DNA of 14,952 nucleotides from Chloroflexi bacterium TSY (GCA_019217005.1 JAHBNG010000189.1:1-14952); one strand, 5' to 3'. Positions 7,001-14,547 are shown, counted from the first letter of the stretch. Numbers and translations are program-made. The notes: generated from the sequence alone by a model not told the origin.

Positions 7001-7418
7001 CACCATCAATCAGCAGATTTTCTATCTCTTTGCTGACTTTGATATTTCCCTGATAAACATGATCAAAGACGTTTTCCTGTTGTTGATAATGGCTCAACCC
7101 GTCCATCAATTCTTCAGCGCTAGATATGACGAATGCCAGCCTCTCCTCCATCGCCTCTCGTCCCACTTGCAAGGTGTAGGCCATCTCTGTTAGAGAAACA
7201 TCTGGTCCATTCTCTAGAAAAGCTAATATCTTCTGGGCATAAGCTTGCAGCCGCTCTTTATTCTTGGCAGACAGGACAATGATCTGTGGAGCTGTACTCT
7301 CGTCCATTACATTCGTGCCGTCCTGCCCGCTCTTGGACTGAGCCGCGCCGTACTCACCTAGAGGGTGCTCCCGACCAGCGAGCGGGCGGTACCGCCGCTG
7401 GATGCAACGTCTGCCCAC
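4005..7418 (-). CDS. PKS segment: post-KS subdomain, embedded ECH, ACP and ketosynthase
   Basis: About 1137 residues in one open frame; real PKS sequence ends at 4029, where IS copy A begins. Residues 46-197 are the flanking subdomain of the preceding KS (IIVLSAKNKERL, YTLQVGREAMEERLA, SLPTYPFARKRYW) without a carrier-like insert. Residues about 240-490 are an enoyl-CoA hydratase/crotonase-fold domain of the PksI-like ECH2 type: TGYDNIFCMGGTQ, GHALGGG, ANFMKYGFTPGMGATYI. ECH2 enzymes decarboxylate a glutaconyl-ACP intermediate to make a beta-methyl branch. After a Pro/Ala/Lys-rich linker comes an ACP with GVDSIGSVE, Ser608. Residues about 738-1130 are a KS with Cys907 (DTACSSS), His1042 (EAHGTGT) and His1082 (NIGHALTAAG), all intact. 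The KS is cut at TQL by the IS. The first 40 residues are out-of-frame or linker reading; the true N-terminal neighbour is the 9721-7358 frame. Confidence 0.9.
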   Translation of the reverse strand: MGRRCIQRRYRPLAGREHPLGEYGAAQSKSGQDGTNVMDESTAPQIIVLSAKNKERLQAYAQKILAFLENGPDVSLTEMAYTLQVGREAMEERLAFVISSAEELMDGLSHYQQQENVFDHVYQGNIKVSKEIENLLIDGATGRAIIKAVVDNREYDKLAQLWVSGVEIDWRWLHEHETPNRISLPTYPFARKRYWFDSYHDDADVGSTEAAAKIILPDSIAKERSVWASDAVMQAAQSYQGQAVQVQVIDETIALVKMADSSSKNMFSEELMLGLHKHLFEIQQNKTIKAVILTGYDNIFCMGGTQAALSEIADRRRNFTDVPLLYRGLLELDVPVITAMQGHALGGGLLFGLYGDIILMAKEGIYSANFMKYGFTPGMGATYILGEKLGKNLATEMMYTANMFDGEHLHRRGASVIVCDQKDVLAQALQIARQLAKKPRQALTVLKQVLSGSILAELVEHIAQEVEMHEATFGADAVKAEIAAHFAKIQGSPQKIILAEAGQVAKPASYPSAASQARKIKLAPPVRDHRGNNAHPKSDAPLKHNAQSSVVQTPTLQEPVVQASRPKTEMKSSLPVKAQLKSILQTILHLDAHEIDEQAVFQALGVDSIGSVEIIREVNAIFGLNLEAVALYDHHTIEKLSLFIETELAHVSQTFASIGIDGQVEVAHSNEQNCEEPVATKVQDYAAQDNALYTVKQMTTLPEEVLQLLSKKPLSTDNDAIVTKSAVVTGESNTVKALDIAIIGMSGRFPGADDLEAFWQNLANGVDSISRIPSRKWNLERYYDPDPRALGKSYSQWVGSLDDEDKFDANFFNISPREAERMDVQQRLFLEESWKALEDAAYAPSALRDTKCSIYVGVGQGDYHHNLPQNDALDAHAFMGAATSILTARLAYHMDLKGGSIAIDTACSSSLVAIHKACQSIRSGESELAMAGGVYVGTTSRMHIMASKAMMLAPDGRCKTFDNRADGFVIGEGVGVLVLKKLEQAILDGDSIYGVIKGSGINQDGRTNGITAPSVESQQRLETEIYTQYDIDPNTITLVEAHGTGTKLGDPIEVRALTNAFRAYTDQTGYCAIGSVKTNIGHALTAAGVAGVLKVLLALKYKMLPPSLHFEAPNEHIDFENSPFYVNTQLLYFLVKA
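4012..4028. repeat. Right terminal inverted repeat of IS copy A
   Basis: TTTACCAGAAAGTAAAG, the exact reverse complement of 2533-2549, followed by the second TAACT target duplication (4029-4033). Confidence 0.93.
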
Positions 7419-9721
7419 TTGCCCGCTTGCCCGCTTGCCATCTCATACTCTTCGACAACGAGATGAGCGTTGGCACCACCCGCACCAAAGGAACTGAGGC
7501 CAGCCCGTCGCGGAATGCGTTGCCGTACACCGTCAACTTCAATGACAGGCTGCTCCCAATCGCTCAACTCGCGTTGTACTACAAAGGGCGTTGCATCAAA
7601 ATCGATATGAGGGTTGAGCGTCTCTGAATGGATAGAGGGGACCAACTGTTGATGTTTCATCTGTAAGAGTACTTTGGTCAAGCCAGCAATACCGGCTGCT
7701 GACTCCAGGTGACCGATGTTGGACTTGACCGATCCAATGGGACAATTACGGCCTTCTGACTGCTCTCCGCCAAATGCCTGACTCAACCCTCGGATCTCGA
7801 TGGGGTCGCCCAAGGCGGTACCGGTGCCGTGAGCCTCGACATAGCTAATACTCTCCGGTGCAACACCACTCTTTTGGAGGGTTGTCGCAATCACTCGGGT
7901 CTGGGCGACTGGATTAGGGACCGTGTAGCCGTTGGTCTTGCCGCCGTGGTTGACGCTAGAACCCTTAATGACGCCATAGATGGTGTCGCCATCGGCTTCT
8001 GCCATAGAAAGCGGCTTAAGCAGCACCGCACCCACGCCTTCGCCAGGGACATAACCATCGCCACCCTCGCCAAAGCTGCGACAGCGACCGTCACTGGCGG
8101 CAAAGTTGCCTTGAGTCAGCTGGAGATACTTGTTGGGATGAATAGAAACATTGACACCGCCCGCCAGTGCCGCTATACACTCGCCTCGGCGAATGCTCTC
8201 ACAGGCCAGATGGATACTAGTCAACGAAGATGAGCACATGGTATCTACGGCTATGCTGGGTCCATGCAGGTTGAAAAAGTAGGAGACACGGTTGGCAATC
8301 GATGCATAGGATGAACTTGGGCGAACTCGACCCTTTCCATAGAGCTGATATTCACCCCACATGACACCTACAAAGACACCCACTTGGCCTTGCAACTGCT
8401 CTCTTAGCGCCTGCCGAGTGTAGCCGCTATCTTCTAGTGTCTGCCAGGTGATTTCCAAGAAGAGCCGCTCCTGTGGGTCCATCTGTTCGGCTTCCCGAGG
8501 CGAGATGTTGAAGAAGAGAGGATCAAATTTATCCACATCATCGATAAACCCACCCCACTTGCTGTTGCTCTTGCTTGATTGGTTCTTATTTGCGTCAAAG
8601 TAGTGACTGTGGTCCCATCGTTCTGAAGGTATCTCAGTGATGCAATCCCGACCAGCTTGAAGATTTTCCCAGAATTGGGTCAGGTTCTCTGCCATCGGGT
8701 ATCGTCCGCTAAGTCCTACAATCGCGATGTTTTCACTTTGATTCGGGGTGATTTGTGACTGGCATTCTATCATAGGTGTAGTGCGTTGCAGCCATCTTGC
8801 TCGTGGCGAATAGGATATCGAGTCAGAAGCAGTTGTCTCAATGATCGCCTGCCCCTTACTCCCGAATCCCCGCTCCCTACTCCCCACCCCCAAAGCCATT
8901 TGTAGCTGAGTGGGATAGGCATCCACAAAGTAGGTGGTCAGGTCGGTCAGGGTCTGATACTCAAAGAAGAGAGTCTTGGGCAATTCGCCAAAGTGCTGCT
9001 CCAACTGGTGCGTCAAGCTCAAGGCCAAGATTGAGTCAAAGCCATATCGCGCCCAAGATGCGTTCGCATCCATACGCGCGGCTGGCAGTTTGAGGGTATC
9101 CGAGAGCAGCTCCTTGAGATAGCGTTCGGTGGCCTCGAATAGCTGCTTCTCTTCAGCCATGGATAATTCGATGGGTTGGGCGTTACCCACACTTCGTTTT
9201 CGGCCAGCTCCGGTTAGATAGGCGTTGATCTGTTGCTGATTGCCGCTGGTCACCAACAATTGGGTGACATCTGCGTGAGTTAATGCAAAATCAAAGGCTG
9301 CCAGTCCGGCTGACGTTTCCAGCGCAGTCAGTCCCAGTTCGCGGGTCAGCCGCATTGCAGTTTCTTCATCCACCGACATACCGCCCTCATCCCACAGGGG
9401 CCAGTTGATGGAGAGGGTGCGTCCTGAACGCTCGTTCGCCGCGACCAAGGCTTGGCGGTGGTCGGCAAAGGTGTCCAAAAAGGCGTTGGCCGCAGCGTAA
9501 TCGGCTTGACCGACATTGCCCATGACGCCAGCGATCGAAGAGAAGAGCACCACAAAGTCCAGTGGCATATCCTGGGTACTGGCATCGATGTTGAGGATGC
9601 CATCTACTTTGGGGCCCAGCACGGCTTCGATCTCTTCCTCGGTCTTGTTGATGATGAAGCTATCGCGCAGCACGCCCGCACTGTGGATGATGCCGTTGAT
9701 TTGTCCGTACGCTTCTTCCAT
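7358..9721 (-). CDS. PKS segment: C-terminal KR half, ACP and ketosynthase
   Basis: About 787 residues. Residues 1-165 are the catalytic half of a ketoreductase: IIHSAGVLRDS, GPKVDG (Lys38), SSIAGVMGNVGQADYAAAN (Ser61 or Ser62, Tyr75, Asn79). The Asp in VLRD matches the last Asp of the LDD motif of B-type KRs, so a B-type alcohol is predicted. An ACP at 190-265 has YGFDSILAL with Ser230. After a glycine-rich linker derived from GGGGAGT-like repeats, a KS spans about 330-760 with Cys496 (DTMCSSS), His631 (EAHGTGT) and His671 (NIGHLESAAG). It ends with SSFGAGGANAHLVVEEYE. All catalytic residues are present. The frame joins the upstream N-terminal KR half through a one-base break near 9735, and the downstream flanking subdomain through the repeat/palindrome linker near 7375-7440. 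The ATG-like start at 9721 is an internal Met, not a true start. Confidence 0.9.
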   Translation of the reverse strand: MEEAYGQINGIIHSAGVLRDSFIINKTEEEIEAVLGPKVDGILNIDASTQDMPLDFVVLFSSIAGVMGNVGQADYAAANAFLDTFADHRQALVAANERSGRTLSINWPLWDEGGMSVDEETAMRLTRELGLTALETSAGLAAFDFALTHADVTQLLVTSGNQQQINAYLTGAGRKRSVGNAQPIELSMAEEKQLFEATERYLKELLSDTLKLPAARMDANASWARYGFDSILALSLTHQLEQHFGELPKTLFFEYQTLTDLTTYFVDAYPTQLQMALGVGSRERGFGSKGQAIIETTASDSISYSPRARWLQRTTPMIECQSQITPNQSENIAIVGLSGRYPMAENLTQFWENLQAGRDCITEIPSERWDHSHYFDANKNQSSKSNSKWGGFIDDVDKFDPLFFNISPREAEQMDPQERLFLEITWQTLEDSGYTRQALREQLQGQVGVFVGVMWGEYQLYGKGRVRPSSSYASIANRVSYFFNLHGPSIAVDTMCSSSLTSIHLACESIRRGECIAALAGGVNVSIHPNKYLQLTQGNFAASDGRCRSFGEGGDGYVPGEGVGAVLLKPLSMAEADGDTIYGVIKGSSVNHGGKTNGYTVPNPVAQTRVIATTLQKSGVAPESISYVEAHGTGTALGDPIEIRGLSQAFGGEQSEGRNCPIGSVKSNIGHLESAAGIAGLTKVLLQMKHQQLVPSIHSETLNPHIDFDATPFVVQRELSDWEQPVIEVDGVRQRIPRRAGLSSFGAGGANAHLVVEEYEMASGQAGKWADVASSGGTARSLVGSTL
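7375..7401. repeat. GC-rich palindrome in a PKS linker
   Basis: A 12-bp perfect palindrome GGCGGTACCGCC (7385-7396) is flanked by CCAGC (7375-7379) and GCTGG (7397-7401), which also pair with a five-base bulge on one side. It lies in the short interval where the PKS reading frame changes between the 9721-7358 and 7418-4005 frames. Confidence 0.7.
7413..7439. repeat. 8-bp tandem repeat, three units, in a PKS linker
   Basis: Plus strand: GCCCACTT, GCCCGCTT, GCCCGCTT, then GCC. On the coding strand it encodes Ala-Ser-Gly-Gln-Ala-Gly-Lys-Trp just after the KS terminal block NAHLVVEEYE. Both PKS frames are open across it, and the frame change lies in it or in the next 80 bases. Confidence 0.85.
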
Positions 9722-9726
9722 ACGCT

Positions 9727-11517
9727 CTACGACCCTTCGACAGCTTCTGGTTGGCTGATGTCGGCTTGCAGGTAAACGACGGTGGAGCCCTTGGTATTCA
9801 ATTCTGCCAAGAGTTGCTCCTCCGCTGCATCCAGCGAGGAGCGTCCAGTGAGGATCAGGGTGATTCCCTCACCTTTCTCAAATTGAGATGTCTCGAGCAA
9901 GTGCTGCGCAAAAAGTCGCCCCAGACCCCCCATGCCACCTGGTATCCAGTAGACGCCTCCAGGTTTGAGATAGGCTGTCTCCACATCAGTATCCAGTGCA
10001 ATTTCGGTTAAGGTCTTGACTTCTCTACCATCAGTTTGGCCATAGCGGATCTCTTCAACGGTACCGAAGTTGCCCATTTGCATCTCTGCTCGTAGCCGAG
10101 AGACCAGCATACTGGCATCTGACTGGGCAACGGTGAGCACTTTCCCGAATATCTTCGGCTGTTCCAGTCTGGCTGTTTTTAGCAGCCCCACGAGTGGTGC
10201 ATAGAGATGAGGCGCTACGCTGTCTGCCGCCACCACCAAAATCTGATGCCCTAGTTTGGGAGGGTTCTCCACAATCCCTTTGAGGTGCGTCCAGCCGCTA
10301 TGCAGCCATTGCTTTATGCTCTCTTCTGCCTTCGAGCTGTTCACAGAAAGCGTCACGACATCGATGGGGGCACAGGCGATTCTGACGGAGTCAACTGCAT
10401 CCTCTTCTAACCCAATCAGGAAGAGGGTGTGATCCGCTGGCGCATCATGGGCATCATTCTCCCCTTCATCTACTGCTTGGACCTGCCATGTTGGTGTACT
10501 GTAGAGAATTGTCGTTTCTGCGGTCTGTGGTGTGACGGCCCTTACCGTAACTCCCTTGAGCATGACACAGATGACGCCCTCCGCATCGGTCAACGTCACA
10601 TCATACCTAACCATATTGTTCTCTAACTCACTCCCCGCACAGAACCGAACGTAAGCGTATCCAATCTCCGGTAGGTTTCTATACATATTGACGCTCTGCA
10701 CGGCAAAGGGGAGATAGAGACCTTGTTCATCCTGGCGCTCTTGGGCAAAGGTCAGGCCGATGGTTGCCTGCAAGGCTGCATCCATCAGACTCGGATGGAG
10801 TCCATACCTCCTATCGGTCATCGCGGGTGGGCGCTGAATGTGCGCCAATGCTTCTTCTTCGTTGGCCTGAATCTGGATGACTCCTTGGAAAGTGGGACCA
10901 TAGTCCAGTCCTTGGGTGGCAAAGTTTTGGTAGCACACTTTCTCTCCAACTATAGTGGGACAGCGGGCCACAATGGCAGGAATATCGAGCGACTCAGGCA
11001 AGGATATCTCTCCCAGAATCACCTTGCCCTGGCTATGAATCAATGGCTCGGGCAAACTCCCACTGCTCACCTCAAAAGCGATTTCGCCATTCTCTTCTGG
11101 GTATAATCCAAGTTGCACATCTTGTGGTTCATCCTGCACAACCAGCGGTCTGATCCAAACCACATCCTTCAGTTGCGTGGCTCGTCCATCTTTGACAGCC
11201 ATCTCTGTCGCGGCTCGGGCCATCTCCAGATAAGCCACGCCAGGCAGAACAGATTCTCCCTGAACCTGGTGATCTCTCAGGAAGAACTCATTGCCAGTGA
11301 AGTTGGTGCGAAAGCACTGCTCGGTGAGTGTGGAAACGTTTTGATGAACCAGCGGATGCAGCTTTGGGATAGAATTTACGCTATGCAGGCCACGTCTATT
11401 ATCCGCGCTATCCAAGATTGTAGATTCGGGTATCCAGTAGCGCTCCCTGGCAAAGGGATAAGTTGGTAGCGAGATACGCTGTGGAATCTGGTGACCATCT
11501 AATAACTGCCGGCTCAT
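9727..11517 (-). CDS. PKS segment: dehydratase and N-terminal KR half
   Basis: About 596 residues; true PKS sequence begins at 11510, where the IS1595-like element ends. It starts with LLDGHQIPQRISLPTYPFARERYWIPES, the end of a flanking subdomain. A dehydratase spans about 53-325 with the HxxxGxxxxP motif in DHQVQGESVLPG (His83), LDYGPTFQGV, and LHPSLMDAALQ (Asp246, Gln250): both catalytic residues are intact. The structural KR half follows, then the NADPH-binding loop GGMGGLG (527-533) and LILTGRS. The frame stops at QPEAVEGS because one base, probably an A in GAAGGG near 9735, is missing. Restoring it gives VERVVERMEEAYGQ, which flows into the 9721-7358 frame. DH plus KR would give an alpha,beta-unsaturated intermediate. 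No enoylreductase is present. Confidence 0.9.
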   Translation of the reverse strand: MSRQLLDGHQIPQRISLPTYPFARERYWIPESTILDSADNRRGLHSVNSIPKLHPLVHQNVSTLTEQCFRTNFTGNEFFLRDHQVQGESVLPGVAYLEMARAATEMAVKDGRATQLKDVVWIRPLVVQDEPQDVQLGLYPEENGEIAFEVSSGSLPEPLIHSQGKVILGEISLPESLDIPAIVARCPTIVGEKVCYQNFATQGLDYGPTFQGVIQIQANEEEALAHIQRPPAMTDRRYGLHPSLMDAALQATIGLTFAQERQDEQGLYLPFAVQSVNMYRNLPEIGYAYVRFCAGSELENNMVRYDVTLTDAEGVICVMLKGVTVRAVTPQTAETTILYSTPTWQVQAVDEGENDAHDAPADHTLFLIGLEEDAVDSVRIACAPIDVVTLSVNSSKAEESIKQWLHSGWTHLKGIVENPPKLGHQILVVAADSVAPHLYAPLVGLLKTARLEQPKIFGKVLTVAQSDASMLVSRLRAEMQMGNFGTVEEIRYGQTDGREVKTLTEIALDTDVETAYLKPGGVYWIPGGMGGLGRLFAQHLLETSQFEKGEGITLILTGRSSLDAAEEQLLAELNTKGSTVVYLQADISQPEAVEGS

Positions 11518-11535
11518 ATATGAAAGTAGGTGAAA
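11511..11535. repeat. Left inverted end of the IS1595-like element
   Basis: Starts GGCTCATATATGAAAG and matches the reverse complement of 14019-14043 at 22 of 25 positions. The TAACTGCC duplication sits immediately outside it. Confidence 0.88.
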
Positions 11536-11548
11536 AGTATGTAAAATA

Positions 11549-11565
11549 CTTTACTTTCTGGTAAA
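11549..11565. repeat. Terminal inverted repeat of IS copy B (transposase 3' side)
   Basis: CTTTACTTTCTGGTAAA, identical to the 2533 end and the reverse complement of 13026-13042. The direct repeat TAAAATA lies just outside. Confidence 0.92.
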
Positions 11566-12945
11566 GGCTTGAGTGACAAAGGGCAAACCGAAAGGGGCGG
11601 AAAAAAGAATCCACCCTGAAAAAACGGGATAAAATGTAAAAATAGTGCTCGGCTAGTTTAAGCAGCGGCATTGAGGCGGCGATGAGCGAGAACGCCTTTA
11701 GGTAAATGGTGTGAAACCGAGGCCTTTTTCCGAAAGTCAGGATCGAGTTGGTCAGGAGTTGGAAAAAGAGCACTCGAGAGAACACGGCGCAGCCTGCCGG
11801 GAGTGGATTGAGGCTCTCGATCCCAGTAGCCAGTCGGTATGGGAGGAAGAGAAGCGGCTAAATGGGAAAGAAGATTGCCAGCAAGCAGCCCCAGTTCAGG
11901 TAAGCGGAAACAAGCCTCATCGGCATGAACAAATTGACGATGTAAGCCAATCATCTGCTTGGAAGCCAAGGGGGGGAGGTTCAACAGGCCAGCGTTCCAG
12001 GTAGACAAGATAAATGGTTTCAGGCTGCAAAGTCATAACGGTCGCCAAAACCAAAGGTGTGTTGTAGGCCGGATCCTGAATGACGTAAATCGAGTAGGTA
12101 CGGTTGGCTGTATCCACCTTGGTTGTTCTGGGGACGAGATTGTGCCATGCTTGATAGCAAATCAGGCGACCACTATAGAGAAAGCGACCAGACGAGTCCG
12201 GAGTTGTAGCCTCGAGTCGCTTTCCTTATAGCTGCGAGAGAGCGGACGCACAATATCACCATATTCAGGTGGTCTGCCTTTTTCTTTGCGTTTGGGGAAC
12301 TCATTGCGGCGCACTGTGCAGTTAATGGCTTCCCGCAGGACAAATCGGTCTATGCCGCTTTCTAGCATTTCTCTGATTGTAAACCCGGCATCGACCACCG
12401 CCACTTCGTCTGACTCCAGTGATTTCTTCGTCTCTGTCAGCAGCTTTTTCCGAAACTCACTTTCCTTTGTTCCAACCGTGCATCTCATGATTGCCTTGAG
12501 CAGTGGCACTCGCTTCCCGCCTATCTCCCCGAGCTTATCATCACTCCAAAGATGAGCGGGCAATGCCCGACGAACCGTTGAGTTATAGAGTCGGTTCACT
12601 TTCCCTTGCAGCTTCGGTCGCCAGAACCCTGTGATATCTATGCTTTTCACTCGGTACCCTTCTAACTTTTTTTGCCTCCCATTCCCTTTCCACTTCTTCT
12701 TGCCACGACCCCAGCAGACTTGTGATATCCCATGATCCATATCGAAAGCTCCACCAGCTTCGCCGGAGCTCCTCATCTTCAAACCCGCTTTCTTTCAATG
12801 CGCTATGGATTGCTCCTCGACTTTTCAGAAACGACCCATTCAGCATTGCCCACATCAGACGCATTACATTTACGTTTGTTCCCATCGGCGTTACTTGCAA
12901 TACATTCATCAGTACTGCTATAGTTATTTCTGGCGCGGTTAGCAT
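11549..12945 (-). pseudogene. DDE transposase of IS copy B (frame-shifted)
   Basis: Same protein as in copy A, read from several frames. The start is ATG at 12945 with AGGAGG in the leader. Frame 12945-12583 is lost after EAKK because the A run near 12670 has seven As against six in copy A. Frame 12782-12162 supplies SIDITGFWRP, DKLGEIGGKRVPLL (intact here, broken in copy A), VAVVDAGFTI and GRPPEYGDIVRPLSRSYK. The break near 12222-12228 is shared with copy A. The rest (from about 12220) contains TYSIYVIQDP and ERWPVE, then breaks again at a run of seven Gs (plus strand) near 11970, where copy A has six. The last frame has no stop before the inverted end and continues into the IS1595-like element. 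Combining both copies gives a nearly complete protein with all three presumed catalytic residues. Confidence 0.8.
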
Positions 12946-12994
12946 TCCTTCCTCCTTTTTGGGTTCTCTACCTTTAGGATGAACTGCTAACCGC
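12935..12994 (-). promoter_or_regulatory. Transposase leader with start-codon hairpin (copy B)
   Basis: Same arrangement as in copy A. GCGGTTAGCA and TGCTAACCGC (plus-strand positions 12935-12944 and 12985-12994) can form a 10-bp stem. The arm at 12944-12935 includes the TG of the start codon at 12945, and the ribosome binding site is in the loop. Its conservation is expected from the near identity of the two copies, so it adds no independent support. Confidence 0.55.
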
Positions 12995-13025
12995 TTTTGT
13001 CACATTTCTCACCTCATCTCTTTCT

Positions 13026-13042
13026 TTTACCAGAAAGTAAAG
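13026..13042. repeat. Terminal inverted repeat of IS copy B (transposase 5' side)
   Basis: TTTACCAGAAAGTAAAG, pairing with 11549-11565. It is followed by the second TAAAATA (13043-13049). Confidence 0.92.
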
Positions 13043-13090
13043 TAAAATAGGAAAGAGGTCAATGAGAAAAAAGAAAAGAGAAAAAGAGCC

Positions 13091-14040
13091 ATGAAAATGC
13101 GATATCCGATCCAAGAACTGATGAGCGAAGAAGGCTGTTATGAGAGATTGTTAGAGATCTTGCATCCAGAAGGGATGCAATGTCCAGATGGACATAGATT
13201 GCCAGAAGGGCAAGCGCCTCACAGTCGAGAGCGAGCCCCGGTGAATAAGTACAGATGCCGAGAATGCGGCAAAGTATACGATGCCTTTACGAATACAGTC
13301 TGGTCTGGAACGCATTACAATTGTGTGACGATAGTCTTAGTGATGCGAGGCATCATTCAAGGGACACCAACGCTGCATCTATCAGAGGAACTGTCTCTGA
13401 ACTATAGTACGTTGTTGGAGCGTCGCCATCGGATCCAGAATACGGCGTTGCTCCAAGCCGCAGCCGCTTCCCCCTTTTTCGCGATTCTGTAGCTGAAGCC
13501 GATGAACTGTACCAGAATGCAGGAGAGAAAGGCGATTACCATCCCGATCCAGATGACCCGCCCAGACCTCGAGCCAACAAGCGCCGTGGACGAGGGACGA
13601 TGGAGAACGACCGACCACCGATTCTGGGCGTTGTGGGACGAACCTCTGGCCAAGTCCAGTTCACGGTCTGTGACAACACACAACAAGCAACCATTGTTCC
13701 TTTAGTTGTTGCTTGCTCTCCCTGGCACCACTCTCTATACCGACGAGTGCAACGCCTACAATCCCATTGCGGAGACTGGTCGCTCTCATGCCACTGTTTG
13801 TCACTCCCGGTACGAATGGGCTCGCGATGATGATGGCGACGGCATTCGGGAAGTTCACTGCAACACCATGGAAGGCATTTGGACTGGTCTACGCAATTTT
13901 CTGCGTCCCTTTCGGGTGTTCATAAACGTTATCTTGCCCAATATGTTGCCATCTTTGAATGGACTCACAATCTCAAATTTGTCAATGACTCCTTTCTTCG
14001 CTCTCTCATTGACTCCCATTTCACCTATTTTCATTCATGA
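13091..14040 (+). pseudogene. IS1595-family (ISXO2-like) transposase, frame-shifted
   Basis: Reads as one protein of about 316 residues if three small breaks are bridged. The first frame (13091-13492) has an N-terminal zinc ribbon (CPDGH ... KYRCRECGKVYDAFT) and a helix-turn-helix-like stretch. The frame changes near 13475, giving DSVAEADELYQNAGEKGD with the first catalytic Asp. The next stretch is RPRANKRRGRGT, NDRPPILGVVGR. A second change near 13706-13715 leads to LPGTTLYTDECNAYN (second Asp) and EWARDDDGDGIREVHCNTMEGIW (third catalytic position). A one-base loss in a G run near 13915 leads to GVHKRYLAQYVAIFEW and a stop TGA at 14038-14040 in the right inverted end. The start ATG is followed by MRYPIQEL, typical of the family. 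The length fits a full-size IS1595-type transposase. Confidence 0.85.
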
Positions 14041-14043
14041 GCC
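14019..14043. repeat. Right inverted end of the IS1595-like element
   Basis: Ends ATTCATGAGCC and pairs with 11511-11535, three mismatches in 25. The TAACTGCC duplication follows at 14044-14051. Confidence 0.88.
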
Positions 14044-14547
14044 TAACTGCCAATCTATCTCGACGCCTGATACCCAAAGTTGAGCTACTTTATCGTATTC
14101 TCGGTTGTCCACCACCACCTTGATATACGCTTCTCCTGCCGTACCTTCCACCAGCATTCCGATTGTCTCTTGACTCGCTTTGATATTCCCCCGATAAACA
14201 GGACCGATGGCATTTGCTTTCTGTTTGTACTTGCGCAACAGCTCGATCAATTCGTCAATCCGAGAGACAACAATTGCCAAACGCTCCTCCATTGCCTCTC
14301 GTCCTACCTGCAAGGTGTAGGCCATACTCGCCAAGCATAGACCTTTCTGTAAAGGCGCTTGCTGTCTGTGTTCGCCATCCGCGACTGCCGACGTCAAGGC
14401 AGAGATGCGTTGCGCCACATCCTTCACCATCGTGCCTGCGGCAAAGAGCATTCTCGGCAGTTCGCAGCCATACCGCTCTTCCACCATCGTTTGCAAGCGA
14501 CTCAGCTGCACTGCATCCAGTCCGCACTCGGCAAAGCTCTGCTCCAC
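14035..14547 (-). CDS. PKS segment: carrier-like insert and post-KS flanking subdomain
   Basis: PKS sequence runs from 14547 to 14044, then meets the IS1595-like element. It reads VEQSFAECGLDAVQLSRLQ (second half of a carrier-like insert), then MAYTLQVGREAMEERLAIVVS, GPVYRGNIKAS, KVAQLWVSGVEIDWQL. The continuation LDGHQIPQRISLPTYPF is at 11502 and below, in the same phase after removing the element and one 8-bp duplication. There is no AT domain, so this KS also belongs to the trans-AT class. The initiating GTG is an internal Val; the true upstream part lies in other frames at 14548-14952. Confidence 0.83.
   Translation of the reverse strand: MEQSFAECGLDAVQLSRLQTMVEERYGCELPRMLFAAGTMVKDVAQRISALTSAVADGEHRQQAPLQKGLCLASMAYTLQVGREAMEERLAIVVSRIDELIELLRKYKQKANAIGPVYRGNIKASQETIGMLVEGTAGEAYIKVVVDNREYDKVAQLWVSGVEIDWQLGS

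Larger units (their letters stand above)
11549..13042 (-). mobile_element. Insertion sequence copy B, nested inside the IS1595-like element
   Basis: A 1494-bp near-identical copy of the 2533-4028 element in opposite orientation, with the same 17-bp inverted ends. The direct repeat flanking it is TAAAATA (11542-11548 and 13043-13049), seven bases rather than the five of copy A. The transposase is on the minus strand. Compared base by base with copy A, the differences are a handful of substitutions, a gap of about five bases and roughly ten homopolymer-length changes. Its position inside another mobile element gives an order of events: the IS1595-like element entered the PKS first. Confidence 0.93.
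11511..14043 (+). mobile_element. IS1595-family insertion sequence, itself interrupted
   Basis: The imperfect 25-bp ends begin GGCTCAT at 11511 and at 14043 on the opposite strand, with 22 of 25 positions identical. The flanks are an 8-bp direct repeat TAACTGCC (11503-11510 and 14044-14051), the duplication length expected of IS1595-type elements. The gap includes a nested 1494-bp element (11549-13042) plus its 7-bp duplication; without these the element is about 1032 bp. The insertion splits the PKS flanking subdomain, and excision in silico restores GVEIDWQL/LDGHQ in frame. The nested element lies between the left end and the transposase start, so it separates that gene from any promoter at the left end. 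Confidence 0.92.

Noticed and set aside
4005..11517. Separate PKS proteins starting at 7418, 9721 and 11517
   Set aside because: The splits fall inside a KR domain, between a KS and its own flanking subdomain, or at an IS end. There are no docking domains or ribosome binding sites, so these are frame breaks or interruptions, not protein boundaries.
11408..11785. Open frame joining IS copy B to sequence antisense to the PKS
   Set aside because: It is transposase read-through across the inverted end. The part beyond the element is antisense to conserved PKS sequence and has no independent coding support.
12664..12674. Programmed frameshift at the A7 run in transposase copy B
   Set aside because: Copy A has six As at this place and reads straight through without needing a shift, so the seventh A looks like an error or mutation.
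2533..13042. Composite transposon made of two IS copies carrying PKS modules
   Set aside because: Each copy has its own target duplication and each lies in a separate site of one formerly continuous PKS gene, so they inserted independently.
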